Positions 23,979 through 37,500 of a stretch of DNA of 64,000 nucleotides are shown here, piece by piece (the stretch's first letter is position 1; the number at the start of each line of letters is the position of its first letter). The notes beneath the pieces are model-generated. The model had not been told where the DNA came from. It saw nothing but the letters and a program-made list of their open reading frames with translations, and ran no database searches. Position numbers and translations under genes: made by a program. The stretch is from Fragaria x ananassa. Taxonomy: Eukaryota > Streptophyta > Magnoliopsida > Rosales > Rosaceae. The stretch lies in NCBI GenBank assembly GCA_034370585.1, contig CP139752.1:13298501-13362500 (forward strand). Reading direction: 5' to 3'.

Positions 23979-23991
23979 GTGTATATATAGC
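23979..23991 (-). promoter_or_regulatory. TATA box of the carboxylesterase gene
   Basis: Minus strand CTATATATACACC, about 70-80 bases before the ATG at 23911, with a T/C-rich then A-rich leader between. It implies a short 5' UTR and argues against the longer in-frame N-terminus. Confidence 0.65.
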
Positions 23992-23999
23992 TAGAGATC

Positions 24000-26100
24000 G
24001 AAGTAAGAAATGGAAGCCGACAAAGAGGAAGGGTGGTGGTGGAAATAGAGTGAAATTGTGGGCGTGATTGTGTAAGATTGTTGATGGGGACATTGACATT
24101 ATTGAAGGTGGTGGCAAATGCAATGCATGGCCATTGGTTTATCTTATTGTTTTGAATATGGACCATATATGGATGAGCTTGGTGGCTCCCTAGCTTTGGT
24201 GGAAGTTGCTATTGCTTTGACGGTTGAAAACTACACTAGTTTTGACGTGGAGGTAAAAGGGAAAATTCTGCTGTATGATTCGGTATAGATTTCATGACCA
24301 AAAATCATCACCCTATGGATAACCTCTTTTAGTCATAAAACATGTTATACCATTTGGTATAACAGACAAACCTTAAGTGAAATATCAATATCCGATTAAT
24401 ATGATTATGGTAATTATCATCAAAATGTGTTGGCCGGAAACTTGGATTAAAAAATAAATAAAACAAAAAACGAGAACCCATGGTCCATTTGAGGAGTGTG
24501 CTATATATATAAACCAAGCGGTGGAGACAAGGGTTATGTTGCTGATTCACACTCGATCACCAAGGGTGATCAGAATGTGTTTTTCAGGTAGGAAACTATC
24601 AGTTTCTTTTATATTTAGGCATTCATATTATAAGGAAAACGTCTAAAATGCATTGTTGTAGACATGTAGCATTGTAGCTATACCTACTAGGCTACTATAT
24701 ATACTATATATGTTACATGTTAATGAAGTTGAAAGTGATAGAAACGTGTTAATTTTGACCTTCACATCACTGTGGTTATTAGATATGGGATCGATCCATG
24801 TTCATGGTTCACGAGAGCAGGCAGGTCTACTAATGGAGAAATAGAGAACCACGAGAATCTCTGAGCTGAAGTGAAGTAGTAAACGTAATGGAGAAATAGA
24901 ACTTTCCTCCAGCAAGAATTTATGCACAGTATGCTTGCACCGAGTTCACTCTCCCTAGCTATCCCAAAATTGTCTTAGAAGAACCTCCGTTATTCAGTCA
25001 GATAGAAAATCTGGACGCATAACTTCTCAGCCGAAAAGTTTAGCAAAGAAACCAAAAACAGATCAAGCTGGCCATTAGGCTAGATAGGGTGTCAAGTAGT
25101 ACGTGTTGAGAATAGGATTCGCCGATCGATGTTAGCTAGCTTGAGCCTTGATGATCACTATGGAACCCTAGCAAAACCCTCATACTCTTTTTCTATTTTA
25201 TATTTATTAGTGTGGCCGTGTGGGTGTCCAATAAAATTAGACCAAACTGAATCATTTGACCGAATTAGCTTTTAGTAACGTACCCTTTTTTCTCTTGAAC
25301 ATAAAAACAAGTTGAAATTTATAAATAGTTCGGTCATTCATTAATTTGATGTCTCAAATTTAAAAATTATTAGATTGATACCTTAATATTTAATACTAAT
25401 ACAATTAACGTACCCTCCATCAATAACAGTGTCAAGTCTATCATTGTGCAAACTATCTTAAGGACAATTTCATCTTTTTGTTTTCTCCTTTATTTTTTTG
25501 GTTGTGCCTGTATGATCTTTTTTTCTGGCTCCATCCATGCCAGAAACCAAAACTTTTTGGTTCAATCCGTGCAAAAACCTAGAAAACATTTTTAAATTTT
25601 AACTATCCATGTAATACAATAAACTCATATCCCTCATCATCCATGTTTCATACAAAAACCTAGTAAGGCAGCAATCAAATTGGTATTTTAAAATTTTAAA
25701 CAAAAACAAAAACAAAAACTCATAGGTGTGTAAGACTGAAGTTTGTTTGGGGTACAAAGGAGTGAGGGGAGGAAGAGAGAAGGAGAGAGAGCAGTTGCAT
25801 GCTTCAAAGACGAAGAAACTCAGTACATCTAAAACAATAAGAGACGAAAATATCTTAAAGAAGATGAAGATTTAATGCCGTTAAAGACGACAAGTATTGA
25901 TAGTTGGTCAAATATTGATGTTGGGATACTAATCTAATAGTTTTTTAAGTTGATAAATCACTGTGATGAATGACTTGTAATTAGGGTCTTATTTATAAAA
26001 TGTCCTCAAAGTTAAGCAGAAACTAACTAAGCATGCATAGATAACTAGAGCAGTAGCGCGCGCGCATCGTAAACATGAGAATTGCATGGCAAAGAGAGAT
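24000..26100. other. Promoter side of the carboxylesterase and intergenic DNA
   Basis: No gene seen. A perfect palindrome GTTATACCATTTGGTATAAC occurs at 24343-24362 (9-bp arms, 2-bp centre). GCGCGCGC lies near 26056. Confidence 0.5.
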
Positions 26101-26680
26101 ACAAGCCTCAGGCCCGGACCTGTGATTTTTAGACCTGAGTCGAACTTTTAAAATTGGGCCCTCAAAGTATAGTATCCATTCAATTTTATTTTCTCTTTTT
26201 AAGAAACATAAAAAATTTCACGAACTAAAACTATAAACTTAAAATCTAACAACAAAAAACATTAGAAATCCTATTAAAAATCTTATTTATACAACAAATC
26301 TCTTACTTAGACTGCTCATTATTCTAAAATGGCAACTAATTATAGTAATATAATAGGTTAGATTTTATATTCATTTCTCTATTTTGTAATCTAACATCAC
26401 CCTAATTGGATGCTGTAATTATTTTTGATATGCTGTAATTATTTTTTATTGTTTTTAACTAAACTAATGTAATCACATAAAGAGAAGAAAAAAAAATTGG
26501 GAAAATGCCTATTTAGTCAAAATCAGAGTTTTGATATCCCATTCCAATGAAAAAAGTTTAGCACATCTCGTTCCAATGATTTTAATGAAAAAGACAATAC
26601 TGCCCTTCATATTATAACTACCCTCATCTCTCTCTTTCCCGTCATTTAACCTCTATTTCTTCCCGATCTGGTTTTTTTCT

Positions 26681-26691
26681 TCTTCTTCTTC

Positions 26692-26724
<33 letters not shown>
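26681..26724. repeat. (TTC)n then (CT)n microsatellite
   Basis: Short TTC run followed by CT repeats; pyrimidine tract inside the non-autonomous MULE. Confidence 0.9.
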
Positions 26725-26727
<3 letters not shown>

Positions 26728-27408
26728 CTTCAATCTGTGAGCCACAACGCCGTTCATGCCGGAGGGATCGAAATGTCGCCGCTCTCTGCAACAACGTCGT
26801 TCATCGCAGCGACGTTATTCACCGTAGCGAGGCCATCACCAGTGGAACCACTCTCCGCAACGACGCCTTTCATTGCAGCAACGCCTTTCACCGCAACGAC
26901 GTCGTTCACTGGTGGAACCAAACGAGCAAGGCGTTGATCTCCTCAGAGACTATCTGGATTTTCACCTCCAGATCTGAATCTGACCGTTGTCAAGGTCGTC
27001 TTTGGTGAAGACCGGGTCGGATATGAAGGAGGGAAGAGATGCGGTGGGTAGACCATGTGTTGATTACAGATCAGGTCCTTGGTAAGGTTGCCATTTGCAG
27101 AACGGGTTCATGAAGAGGAAAATGTTTATCAAGGGTTAATAACATGTTATCAAGGGTTAGTAATCATTAATAAAGGTCAATACCATGATTAATGGGGTCA
27201 ATAATTTATTGTTGAGAGAGGTTGTGTGGTGTTAACTATATTATCCCCTTGTAAACCTTATATTAGCTTCTATAAATTCTTTAGAATGTTCTGACGAGGA
27301 TTTGTGGGAGTTATAGCTTCATGTTCTAACGTTTATTAGCTAGGGTTAATAAACACTTATTGGGGGTAGTAAACAATTTCTTAATATTTATTACCTCTTA
27401 ATAAATCA

Positions 27409-27722
27409 TGACTGGTTACTGGGGGTCAGTAACTGGTTACTGGGGGTCAGTAACTGGTTATTGGGTGTTAATAACTGGTCAGTAACCGGTTACTGGGTGT
27501 CAGTAACTGGTTACTGGGTGTCAGTAACTGGTTAGTTACTGGGTGTCAGTAACTGGTTACTGGGGGTCAGTAACTGGTTATTGGGTGTCAATAACTGGTC
27601 AGTAACCGATTACTGGGGGTCAGTAATTGGTTACTGGGTGTCAGTAACTGGTTACTGGGTGTCAGTAACTGGTTACTAGGTGTCAATAACTGGCCAGTAA
27701 CCGATTACTGGGGGTCAGTAAT
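27409..27722. repeat. 21-bp hairpin minisatellite, about 13 units
   Basis: The unit is close to GGTTACTGGGGGTCAGTAACT. Each unit is itself an inverted repeat: GTTACTG, five-base loop, CAGTAAC. Variants (GGTTATTGGGTGTCAATAACT, and a shortened GGTCAGTAACC) recur in the same order, giving a higher-order pattern of roughly 130-150 bp. Compensating changes in both arms (GTTATTG with CAATAAC) are visible. Confidence 0.9.
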
Positions 27723-28103
27723 TGAAAATTCAGGCGGTTGGGAAAATTCCGGTGACCGGAGTCCGGCGGCCGGTGACCGGAGTCGGAGTCCGGTGAGATT
27801 CCGACCAAGTATTCTCTCTTTTATTTTCTCTCTCTATGCATGTTTAAAGGATGAGGGCAAAATAGTCTTAAAATAATATGATTTATTAAGACTTTAATAA
27901 AGATTTGTGCATTTGGGCATACAAAAAGTTACCTTATATTGGAATGGGCTAATGAAAAAGATTATCATTGGAATGGGGAATGAGGGGTTCAAATTAGTAC
28001 TAAATGGGCATTTTCCCAAAAAAATTTGGGTCCCTTAAGCAGGTTCTGGGCCCTAAATTTATCAACTCTTAAGACTCTATTCAGGTACGGGTCTGACAAG
28101 CCT

Positions 28104-31100
28104 AGATCACACCCTCTAGGTCACCTCCTCATTCTTCAATAACCATGGCATGGGTTAAGATCGATGGATGTGGCTACAGTGTCTCCAATGGTCGATGTCT
28201 CTCTATTCATACCTAACACTGACACGACCATCAGGAATAAATTTTAGCACAGTCTAATCAACACTTCAGTCTTTTTCCCCAAAATATCTGCATATACACA
28301 GCCAGCAAAAGATAGCAATAATTTACAAGTAAATCCAGTAGAGCGCATGACGTTAAAATAGGCTCCACTCTCTGTGGAAAATCCATAGGCAACGTGCAGT
28401 GATAGGGTTAGGGGCAAACAGTGAAGAAGAAAATAATATTACAGATCACATATGTAATATATCTGAAGGCATTGACAGGAGGTGAAGGCATGCAAGTTGA
28501 TCGATAAAGAAATTGACCCAAAGGGGAAAACCTTTCTGGAGAAATATAACTGGGGATTTTGTGTCGTGTGTGCGTGCATCACGGTGGCGGCTGTAATAGT
28601 GGACGTCGACATGGTGATTATATCAACTCTCTCCAGTTTTTACCAGCTTATTCTATCATATCTGTTGTGTTGCGTCTTTTTCTCTTGGAGCCAAACAGAA
28701 AGTTAGAAAACAAAGTGTAGATCATCACTCTGTAGGCTTAAGATTTTGGCTACCAATGAACAAGTGGCATTTGTCCTACATTAATTTTGCTTTAAAAAAA
28801 ATGTCCCTTTTGGTGATGTCTGTTCGTTTGTTAATTCATATTTCCTCTTAAAATGGATTAGTTTTGAGATTTCCCTCTTTTTAAGCTAACACTAATTAAA
28901 CTTAATTGACTGGATCGGATATCACTGTCATTCTTTTCTTCTCCCTCCTCTCAAAGAAAGTTACTGCAGCTGGTGTTCTAGCTAGTAGTGTTACATCGAT
29001 CATAAGGGATTAAACCGTTAAGGCTCTTACATAATGCTTATTTACCCAGTTTCACTGTTTTGGGTTTGAGTTGGCTCGAAGATGTTTTGTTGCATCCTCT
29101 TCATTGTTTTTCTCTAATCGAATACGAATGAGCTAGTCGGGCCTAAAAAATGTAACAGTTGATTTCTATTGAGGATGGAGATAGCTAGGTGATCAGTAGT
29201 ATATATATTGCAAAGGAGGCGCTCTCTAAACCACGGCAGAGCATGCAAGGCTGCTGGGTTTCATTTTCCTTCCTCGAAAATATTCAGTCATGCATTGATG
29301 TTGAAGATAACCTTCACAAGACGTAAACTTAAAAAAACAAAAGTTTAATTTCAATCTTTTTGGGAAGCAAGTAATTGTGACTATAATTGTTATAAGAAAA
29401 AAAATCTAATGTACGTCACTTGATCCTCTTAGACTTCTTTTTTCTTTGAGGGTGATCACTCCCGGCAACAGTAAGCTTAATTAATCAGAGCCGTGTAGAA
29501 AATAAGAAATGATTCCCATTTTTAAACATGCACATTTCACATTTGACTCGGATAAATTATCGTGGTTGTTTTTCATGAGGTAAGTTCGTTTTTTTAATCG
29601 TCGACATGGGTGCAAACTGGTAGGTTTGTATATGCTTCTAGAAACAAATCAAAATCCAGTTTAATTGACTGAGAGGGATGTTCCTAGTTGGCTGAAGGCC
29701 TGAAGCTGTCTTGATGGTGATCGGAGTTCAAAATAACCTCCAATTTGCAGCCGCAGTACGTCCTCCACTTCCTGTTTTGCTAACCTTTTTCTATTGTGGC
29801 TATAATTACATACCTATTGCCTCAATCACGTACTCTTCCACCACAATTTCTGCTACTATTTGTTGCTTTGAAAACTACAGGTCGACCAGTTTCAACAGAG
29901 GCCATGACTAGAACAGAAAATGAAAGGAGAAATTGACCTATTTGTTTCATTCTCCGCAAGGCGTATACGCAGAGAATCGTTGAAATATCTGAGTGTTTAT
30001 CATTATACAGAAGAATACCACTTGATATTAGCTGGGTTAATGGTTTATGATGCAGAAAACCAAGTAGATATCCTCAGGAACAGAAGAATTGTATCCAAGA
30101 CTTTCTTATCTAGGAGATAGACTCGATCTATCTGCCATTTGTTTCTATTGTAAGGATCACGTTGCATTCGTGTCATCAATCTTGAAGTTCTTGAACAAAT
30201 TTTTTATTTTATTTTTTTAAAAAGAAAAAAAAGAAGAAGGGTAAAACACAGAAACACAAACTTTGACATTTTGATCGGTAAAACAGAAAATGAAGCATAA
30301 AATGAACCATCTTTCATGTCTTAAAACTTTAATGTCAAAGAAAGAGGATGATGGTGAGGGTTTAGAAGATGGAGATTTAGGGGATGACTTAAACCTTTAT
30401 GTAATCCTATTTCAGTTTTTGTCATCTTAAAACGTTTACAATGTTAGATCATTTAACTATCGGAATCGATACACCGACTAGTTGACCGTCTCGAAATCTG
30501 GAAGGATGACTAAAACTTTGTCCTGTAGGCTGTAGCTAAAAGTTGGAGATTCTATCTCTATTATTGGGGTTCGAATTTAAGGATCAATTGGAGTCTAGGT
30601 CCATCAAATAACATGAAGATCTATAAACCTTTAAGAGAAAAAACATGGCACTTTTTCTCGAATCCATGCGAATCGGAGAGTGATAAGAACAAGTTTGTCT
30701 CGTTCTTGTTTTGTCGGCTTTGATCCTTGACTTGGGGCAAATGCAGAGCCTCAGCAAGCACCCTTGTACCCAATCCGATAAAAGAATCATGAGGCATCCA
30801 CCTTAATTAATTGGCTAAGCCTCTTTGCCTCTCTGTCACTCCAAATATACAGTATAATTTAGTCAATGTTTTCACTTGAATCACATCGTCCACACTACTC
30901 CACTGGAATCTTCTACTAGTCTACCACACTACGTCTTTTGATTTTAGTTATCTATGGAGAGGTTTAAGGTTTTCTCCACTGTTGCTTTCTTAATAAACAA
31001 AACTCTAACATACAATGTATGCAATCAAAGCTTCTTTCAAAATAATTCAAGTCATATAACCCGTGGCACGCAAGAATTTTACTCCACATTCACAACTTAT

Positions 31101-31380
31101 CCGAATGAACAAATAGAGTACATGGAAGTGGGGGATTAGATTTCAGAAAGGGCATAAGAATTCTTCCAAGTTGCTACTATATGAAACTTTGACTAGGACT
31201 AGATTCTGGATACAAGACACTTATTAAGGGTTTTGGTCTCCAAACGATGACAAAAATTCCAAGGGAAAGAAGGAAGACTAACTTTAAAATGGAGTATTCA
31301 ACTAATATGAGGATTTCATAAGATTCAGGCTTCAGTTTACAAATTATCACTTTCAAACCAACTCATTAGCTAGTGAATTT
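28104..31380. other. Intergenic DNA, no gene supported
   Basis: Only short ORFs without recognisable domains, for example 28482-28706 with two hydrophobic stretches and 29711-29911. No splice-linked exons or transposon ends were recognised. Confidence 0.55.
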
Positions 31381-31532
31381 GTATTACTGTAATCCTCTTT
31401 ATGTACTGCCTTCATAATACAGAGGGTTAATACAGAGGCAGTTTTATGCTTTTAGCTGTGTTTCTTAGTTACAACAGCCACCGGCTGAGTGATACAACAT
31501 GAATGAGAAACTTGCATAAAGAGAGTAAGCGC

Positions 31533-34500
31533 TTAGAAACAAACATGAGAAGGAATGAGCTTTCCTGGATTCATAATGTTGTTGGGATCCAGTGCTACTT
31601 TTATTCTTTTCATGGTCTTCAAAGCCTCTGCTCCTAGTTCCTCTTCAAGATACTGACCAGAAAAAGTGAATAATTGAAGTCACTCAAGTCAAGCTAAGGT
31701 TAGTAGCATAAAGAAATACCTTGTCATGTGCTGATCGTCAAATTCCACATAGTTTACTACTTATAAATAGTTTTACTATATCCTGTGAATTACTTATTAA
31801 TGGTTTTACTCAGTCCAGCAAGGGGGCGATTACCAAGTTTAATAAACATTGTAGTATACATATGCTTTGGCTCCACGGCCAAAGCACCATGCCTATTCTA
31901 CATTAAATGGCTCGCAATCCAAAGTTAATATAGTACATACCTTCATTTTTCCTGTGCCAACACCATGTTCCCCGGCACATGTTCCTGCACGGTATTCACA
32001 GACCAACTTTTAGCACCATAACTTGTCTATAGTGTTCGAATACTATTTGATAGAAGAAAACTAAAATTTTTTAACCAATTTGAGACAACACCACAAGTAG
32101 GATGCTACATTCAGAAACTTAAAGGCATTATAAACCACAACACACAATGGGTTGAAAGTGACTCCAAATAATAATAACAATAACGTTAATTCATTGATAC
32201 CAGCCATACTCCATGTCACCTCAATCATTCATTGACTCTGGGAACAAAGAAATTTCAAAATATGCTCCGGAATAGTCTTTAGTCTTTACCTTCCATTGAC
32301 AAGGCAGTATGAACCATAAAATGGTTCAACCTTTCTGCTTCTCGGTGATGTTCTTCTTTGTTGGGATTGAAAAGAATCACGGTGTGGAAGTTCCCATCAC
32401 CAGCATGAGCAATAACCGTGCTGCAGTTAGGAAAACCAACAAAAATTACTACAAAGGCTACACCATTAATGTTTCCAGGCTACTAGCAATACAATTTGTA
32501 TTTCATCATAACTTTGCTTTCTGAATATTATAAGATTGATAGAACATTACCAAACCAGTTCTGATGCATCCAGTTCTTGCTTGGACCTAGATATCAATTC
32601 TGCAAGGCATGACAGAGGTACACAAACATCCTGCACAATAAAAACAGTAAGGCGAAAAGGCGAAAACATAGAGCAATGCACCCTCTAGAATTTTAGGAAG
32701 CAGCCACAAGAAAGTGTAACTTTAAAATCCCCAAACTATTCATTGGATTTACAATAATGCACTGTATTAATTAAAGAGAATCAGTAAAGATAGGGAACGG
32801 TTGAAAGCCTTCAGTTTCTCAAATGATAAATTGAGTTAATTTATTAAAGGATCCACCAGCTTGTGTGAAAGAAAGGAGATGATTAGAAATCCTTCCTTTC
32901 TACTGACCCAACGACATTTTCAAAAACATCTGCTGATAATTGCTTTTTGACTGAACAAAAATGAACAAAAAAAATTCAAAAACTACTTGTTTTTAACAAC
33001 CACCTCCCCAGCACACAAACACGCCTCCAAACACATGAGCTCAACATCATACAGATGTAGGTCTCTTAAAGTTGATTGACATAAGAAAGAAACTAAATAT
33101 ATGGGTGTGGGAAACTTCTAAGCTCATTTAGCACAGTACTCGACTATGTCTAAAGACTAATAAATGGACATAAATTCCAGAATAACAATCAAGGTGATAT
33201 CATTATATCAACTAACCGAAATCATTGCTTCCAAATCAGGTTCCATTGCAAAGCATGCCCAGAGTGCCTCCTTCCTGATCTGCATGCAACAAAGAAATAA
33301 TAATAAATCTAGAGATAGACAACAAGGACTAGTCGGCTCAACCCTCTGGCAGTAAAGAACTCAACCAACTATGTTGAAATTGCAAGACAAAAGAAGTGGG
33401 AATTTTGATAGAGTTACAGCTCGAAGTATGGTAGTAGTTAGAAGCAAAATTTTATGGATGGAAGAAAAAGTGGCTACAAATTCAAGTAGTCGATAGCAAG
33501 GCGAAAAGGCCACACAAAAAAAAGAAGAAGATTTAACTGCTAGATTTTCTTTGCACTTCCCTCAATTGCAGAATAGACTCAATAAAGTGATAGAAGTACT
33601 AACTGTGGAAGTGTGATATTTTATGTCAATTCTATAATTGAAAGAAAATATGTAAATCACCATAAAGAAGCCCAAACATAATGAGATTTGTTACCAACCA
33701 CTAAGCCTTAACAGAGGAAAAGAATTCAAAAGTGTAGAACATTAAAGTATTGGTACCTTCCAGAGTTCCTTTTTAGCATCGGGGTCTTCTGCAAAAACAA
33801 AGTCTGAGCCATTGTGTTCAGACACGATCCTCTGAACTATTTGGGTTTGTTCACGTGAATATGCCTCTGTAGAAAGCAAAGAATAACATGAATCACAATG
33901 GGTATAAGAAAGAAACAGGGGCATCTTAACAGCTTTGGCAAATGCACGTTCATCTTCTTCAGGGAAATGGAGGGCAGTCAACATAATAAAGCCTATGGTC
34001 CAAAAGAAAATATAATTTCCATTACCAGTAATTGGTTTCTCAGCATAATACTCATCTTCCAACCTTCATCGGGAGGGGGTCAACAAGTTGTGCTCATATT
34101 GAAATAAAAACCTCTTCTACCTTTAGAAGTTGGAAAGTTTGTGCTCTATTTCTCCAGAACTAAGGATTTTTCCTTGCTTTTGGTCCGGTAACAACAATAT
34201 TGTTAATATTCTACTGAGATTATCCCGATTTCAGTAACATTGCAGATATATCAGGCTAAAGATTACTTCAACACCTCTGCCTTTATTAGTTGTTGAAGAA
34301 AATGATATATAGGCTGGACTTTAGGTTACTTCAGTCAGACATTTGCGCATAAAGTGCAGATTCGTCCATAGTTTTCGAACTGGTGTCAAACCGTTTGTAG
34401 ATACATGATTTTTGTCATATAGATTGAACAAGAAAGAATAATATTCCAGCCATTTAACTCAATGTTTCAAATGTTCTTTTTGGAAAATGATATACAGTAA

Positions 34501-37500
34501 AAAATGAATAGAGAATATATGACATTCCAGGGGAAAGAGAAGAGGGGTCTTATCTGACCTGTGCCTATAAATTCAAACATCAAAGTTGGAGTTGCTGGCA
34601 AATTTTTCCCATTAGCAATATTGATAGCCCTCACTTGAACCTCATCCAGTAGCTCAACCCTTGACACCTAATAATTAATGATTACAATGAAGGAATGTGG
34701 AGAACTTGAAATGTGAATAAGCAATTAGCAAACCCTTACTTGTATTCCAGACAGCATAGTAGCAATAGCAACATCTGCTGCATCCTTAATTGAAGGGAAA
34801 TTACACATAGCAACCTGCAATTTCTATCATGTAAATAACAGAATGCATATACAAGAGTAATACCTATATATATAAACATAACTGTAGTAAATGAACAATA
34901 CAGGACAGGATACAATGTAGTTATAACAGAAAATTTAACAACGTACCACTGAATATTTGGGAATTTTCTGCAGTCGTAGAGTTACTTCAGTAATTACACC
35001 CAGAGTTCCTTCACTTCCAATCATCAGGCGTGTCAAATCATACCTATGGCATGCAAACTATTTAATGTTCACAACATGCCAGAGTTGGAAAAAACACTTG
35101 GGAGATATACAACATCCAAAAAATATGCAAAGAAACAAACCCTGCAGCACTCTTTCGAGCACGAGATGCGGTCTTCACTACCTCTCCATTTGCAAGAACT
35201 ACCTGCAGAATAAAGAACATTAGTTTCGAAGGCATGTTTGAGACAACATCAATAAAGATAATTAACAGACCTTGAGACTGATGACGTTATCACGCATGGT
35301 TCCATACCTACATGCTAAAAACAAAATCGTTAAATCAAATATTAAACTAGCTCAAACACACGTGCAGGTTATCCAAATACTGTTGATAGACTATACTTAA
35401 TTGAGCAATCATAGTGAAAACTACAACCAATCTCTAAATATATACATATAGATTCAAAATGGAAGGGATGTTGGATACTACTAGTTAATGGAATACAGTC
35501 AAAACACCAGACATGCAAGTTATCTAGAAGAGAAAACTCCGCATATTAGTGAGGAAAGTGAAAAAGAAAGCCAAAAAAGAAATTAGTAGATCAAATATGC
35601 TTATAATGGCCACTGATATTGATACATGTATGAAAAAAAAATAAAAAATCTGCCATTCATCTCCTACACTTTCCCAAATCTCATTCATAGTATGATGAGA
35701 TCTCTTACCAATTAAGTCTTTGTGGCAAAGCAACGGCATAACTTATCTGCCAGTTATCTAATATGCACAGCCCAGTATATATTATACCACACAACATTAG
35801 CACAAGAATGGATAGAGCTATGTCAAGACCTATGTGCTTAAATGAATTGGTTAAAGGGTTCCTTTTAACCAAGGGTTTAGAATCTTAGATGCCAAGGTTG
35901 AGAACCTCATTAACAGTTTCAGAATTAGCACTGAAATGGGGTAAAAGTAAATTGTAAGTTAATATTTTTATTTGTATGTAATAATAAGCAAGCAAACTCA
36001 GATGAAATGATTCTAATGATATTGCATTCACTAAATGCAAACAAGTAATTATATGAGCAGAGCAACTACCTGACAGCTAACGAACCAGAGCAACGTGTAG
36101 CACACATTCCTCCAATTGTTGCACCAGGTCCTGTTTGTCAACAAAATGAGATACAAGATGTAAATAACAAAACTGTTGAAGGGGAAAAAATGGGTAAGAA
36201 AGAACAGTGTAGGAGGAAATAAAAATATAGAGACATAAAAAATATAGCACTTAATTGTCACGTCCGGTACTCCACCAAAATGCACACACTTTCTTTGGGA
36301 ATTGAGGTTAAAGGAAGAGGAAAAGATCTATCCCATAAGATGATCTTATGTAATTGTAAGGAAAAAATTTATAGTAAGCCCACATTATACCAGCATGGAG
36401 CTCAATTATGTTGAGATCAAACATTGACAACCTACTTGTTCCAGCATCAATCTAAAATATATGTAACTCCAACTGAACCATACATTACTTATTGTTCTCT
36501 ATGAACAGAAAATAAGAGGCAGATAGATATTAAGGCTCCATTTTCCTGTTTAAAAATAATTAATACTAAGGACGGAAACTATATTTTAGCATAGTTTTAA
36601 AATATAAATTCAGCCACAATACCAAAAGTGAATATTTAATCATATCAGTTGTGAACCAAAAGAGCACCAAATCACATATGCATAGAGAGAAACCAGAATT
36701 ACCAGCGAGTGATTTAACAAGTGCATTTTCATTCATACAGTACTGCAACTGTTTCATACAAAATGCATTTCAAAATTCTTCAACTAGTGTATCAAACAAT
36801 CTTGAAGAGAACTCATCTATCCCAGGCATATATAACAGTATTTGATAACAACTATAATCTTAGTGGGATAGGGTAAAAAATAGCAAACCTGGATCCAGGG
36901 GAAAGAATAAACCATAAGGCTCCAGGTATTCATTAAGCTCCATCCATCCAATGCCGGGTTCAACGACAACATCCATGTCCTCAACATGCAAAGCTTTAAC
37001 ATTCTACAATTTGAAAGTTTTAGGAAACATATCATTGGCAAAAGAGCCAAAAACATGTCTTTGAGCTCGTTCATTTTAAACTAGTCTAGAAATATTGCTG
37101 CTGACTCTTCGTTTGAATGAAATCGGTGACAAATGTGTCAAGCAGACATTATCCTTCAACCTTCGATATTTGTACTGTTGATTGTTTAAAACTAAACAAA
37201 AAAAAATCATATAGTAATTTATGAAATTTTGTAGGAGCAACAACCTGAAAGATGTAGTTGCCAATCATTTCACAACTTTGTAGATTGCTTATTCAAACCT
37301 CAAGTTATGGATTCGTAATTAGGTTTGCTTATTCTGAGAACCAAGTCTAAATGTAGACCATACTAGCAAGTGATGAGAGTCATATATTTTAATAACTAGA
37401 AATCTTTAATAATCTTGTTTTACTAAAAGCATCCGATGCATATACCTTCATCGATGACATGTCAATGCAAACACCTCCATGGGGAGACAAGGTGTGACCC

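Larger units (their letters stand above)
26499..28017. mobile_element. Non-autonomous MULE (1,519 bp) with a minisatellite
   Basis: Terminal inverted repeats start GGGAAAATGCCTATTTAGT on the left and GGGAAAATGCCCATTTAGT from the right, followed on both sides by CATTCCAATGA-type repeats. Flanked by a 9-bp duplication AAAAAAATT (26490-26498 and 28018-28026), the MULE signature. The interior has a TTC/CT microsatellite, a GC-richer ORF-like stretch (26737-26937, Ala/Thr-rich, no known domain) and a hairpin minisatellite. No transposase. Confidence 0.88.
26109..28095. mobile_element. hAT element carrying a nested MULE
   Basis: Ends CAGGCCCGGACCTG and, from the right, CAGACCCGTACCTG. Flanked by the 8-bp duplication ACAAGCCT (26101-26108 and 28096-28103). 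Subterminal GGGCCC motifs occur on both sides. Without the nested MULE (26499-28017) and its duplicated site it is about 459 bp, with no transposase, so it is non-autonomous. Confidence 0.88.

Noticed and set aside
23912..24166. 85-residue in-frame N-terminal extension of the carboxylesterase
   Set aside because: It contains the TATA box and a low-complexity Lys/Glu run, and the family start MGSLPHIVEDC fits at 23911.
26737..26937. 66-codon Ala/Thr/Pro-rich ORF in the non-autonomous MULE
   Set aside because: Internal repeats and no domain or splice signal; not supportable as a gene.
27409..27722. Possible CRISPR-like array
   Set aside because: The units are contiguous with no unique spacers and lie inside a MULE of a plant genome.
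28482..28706. 74-codon ORF with two hydrophobic stretches
   Set aside because: No homology recognised, no neighbouring exons or promoter; length expected by chance.
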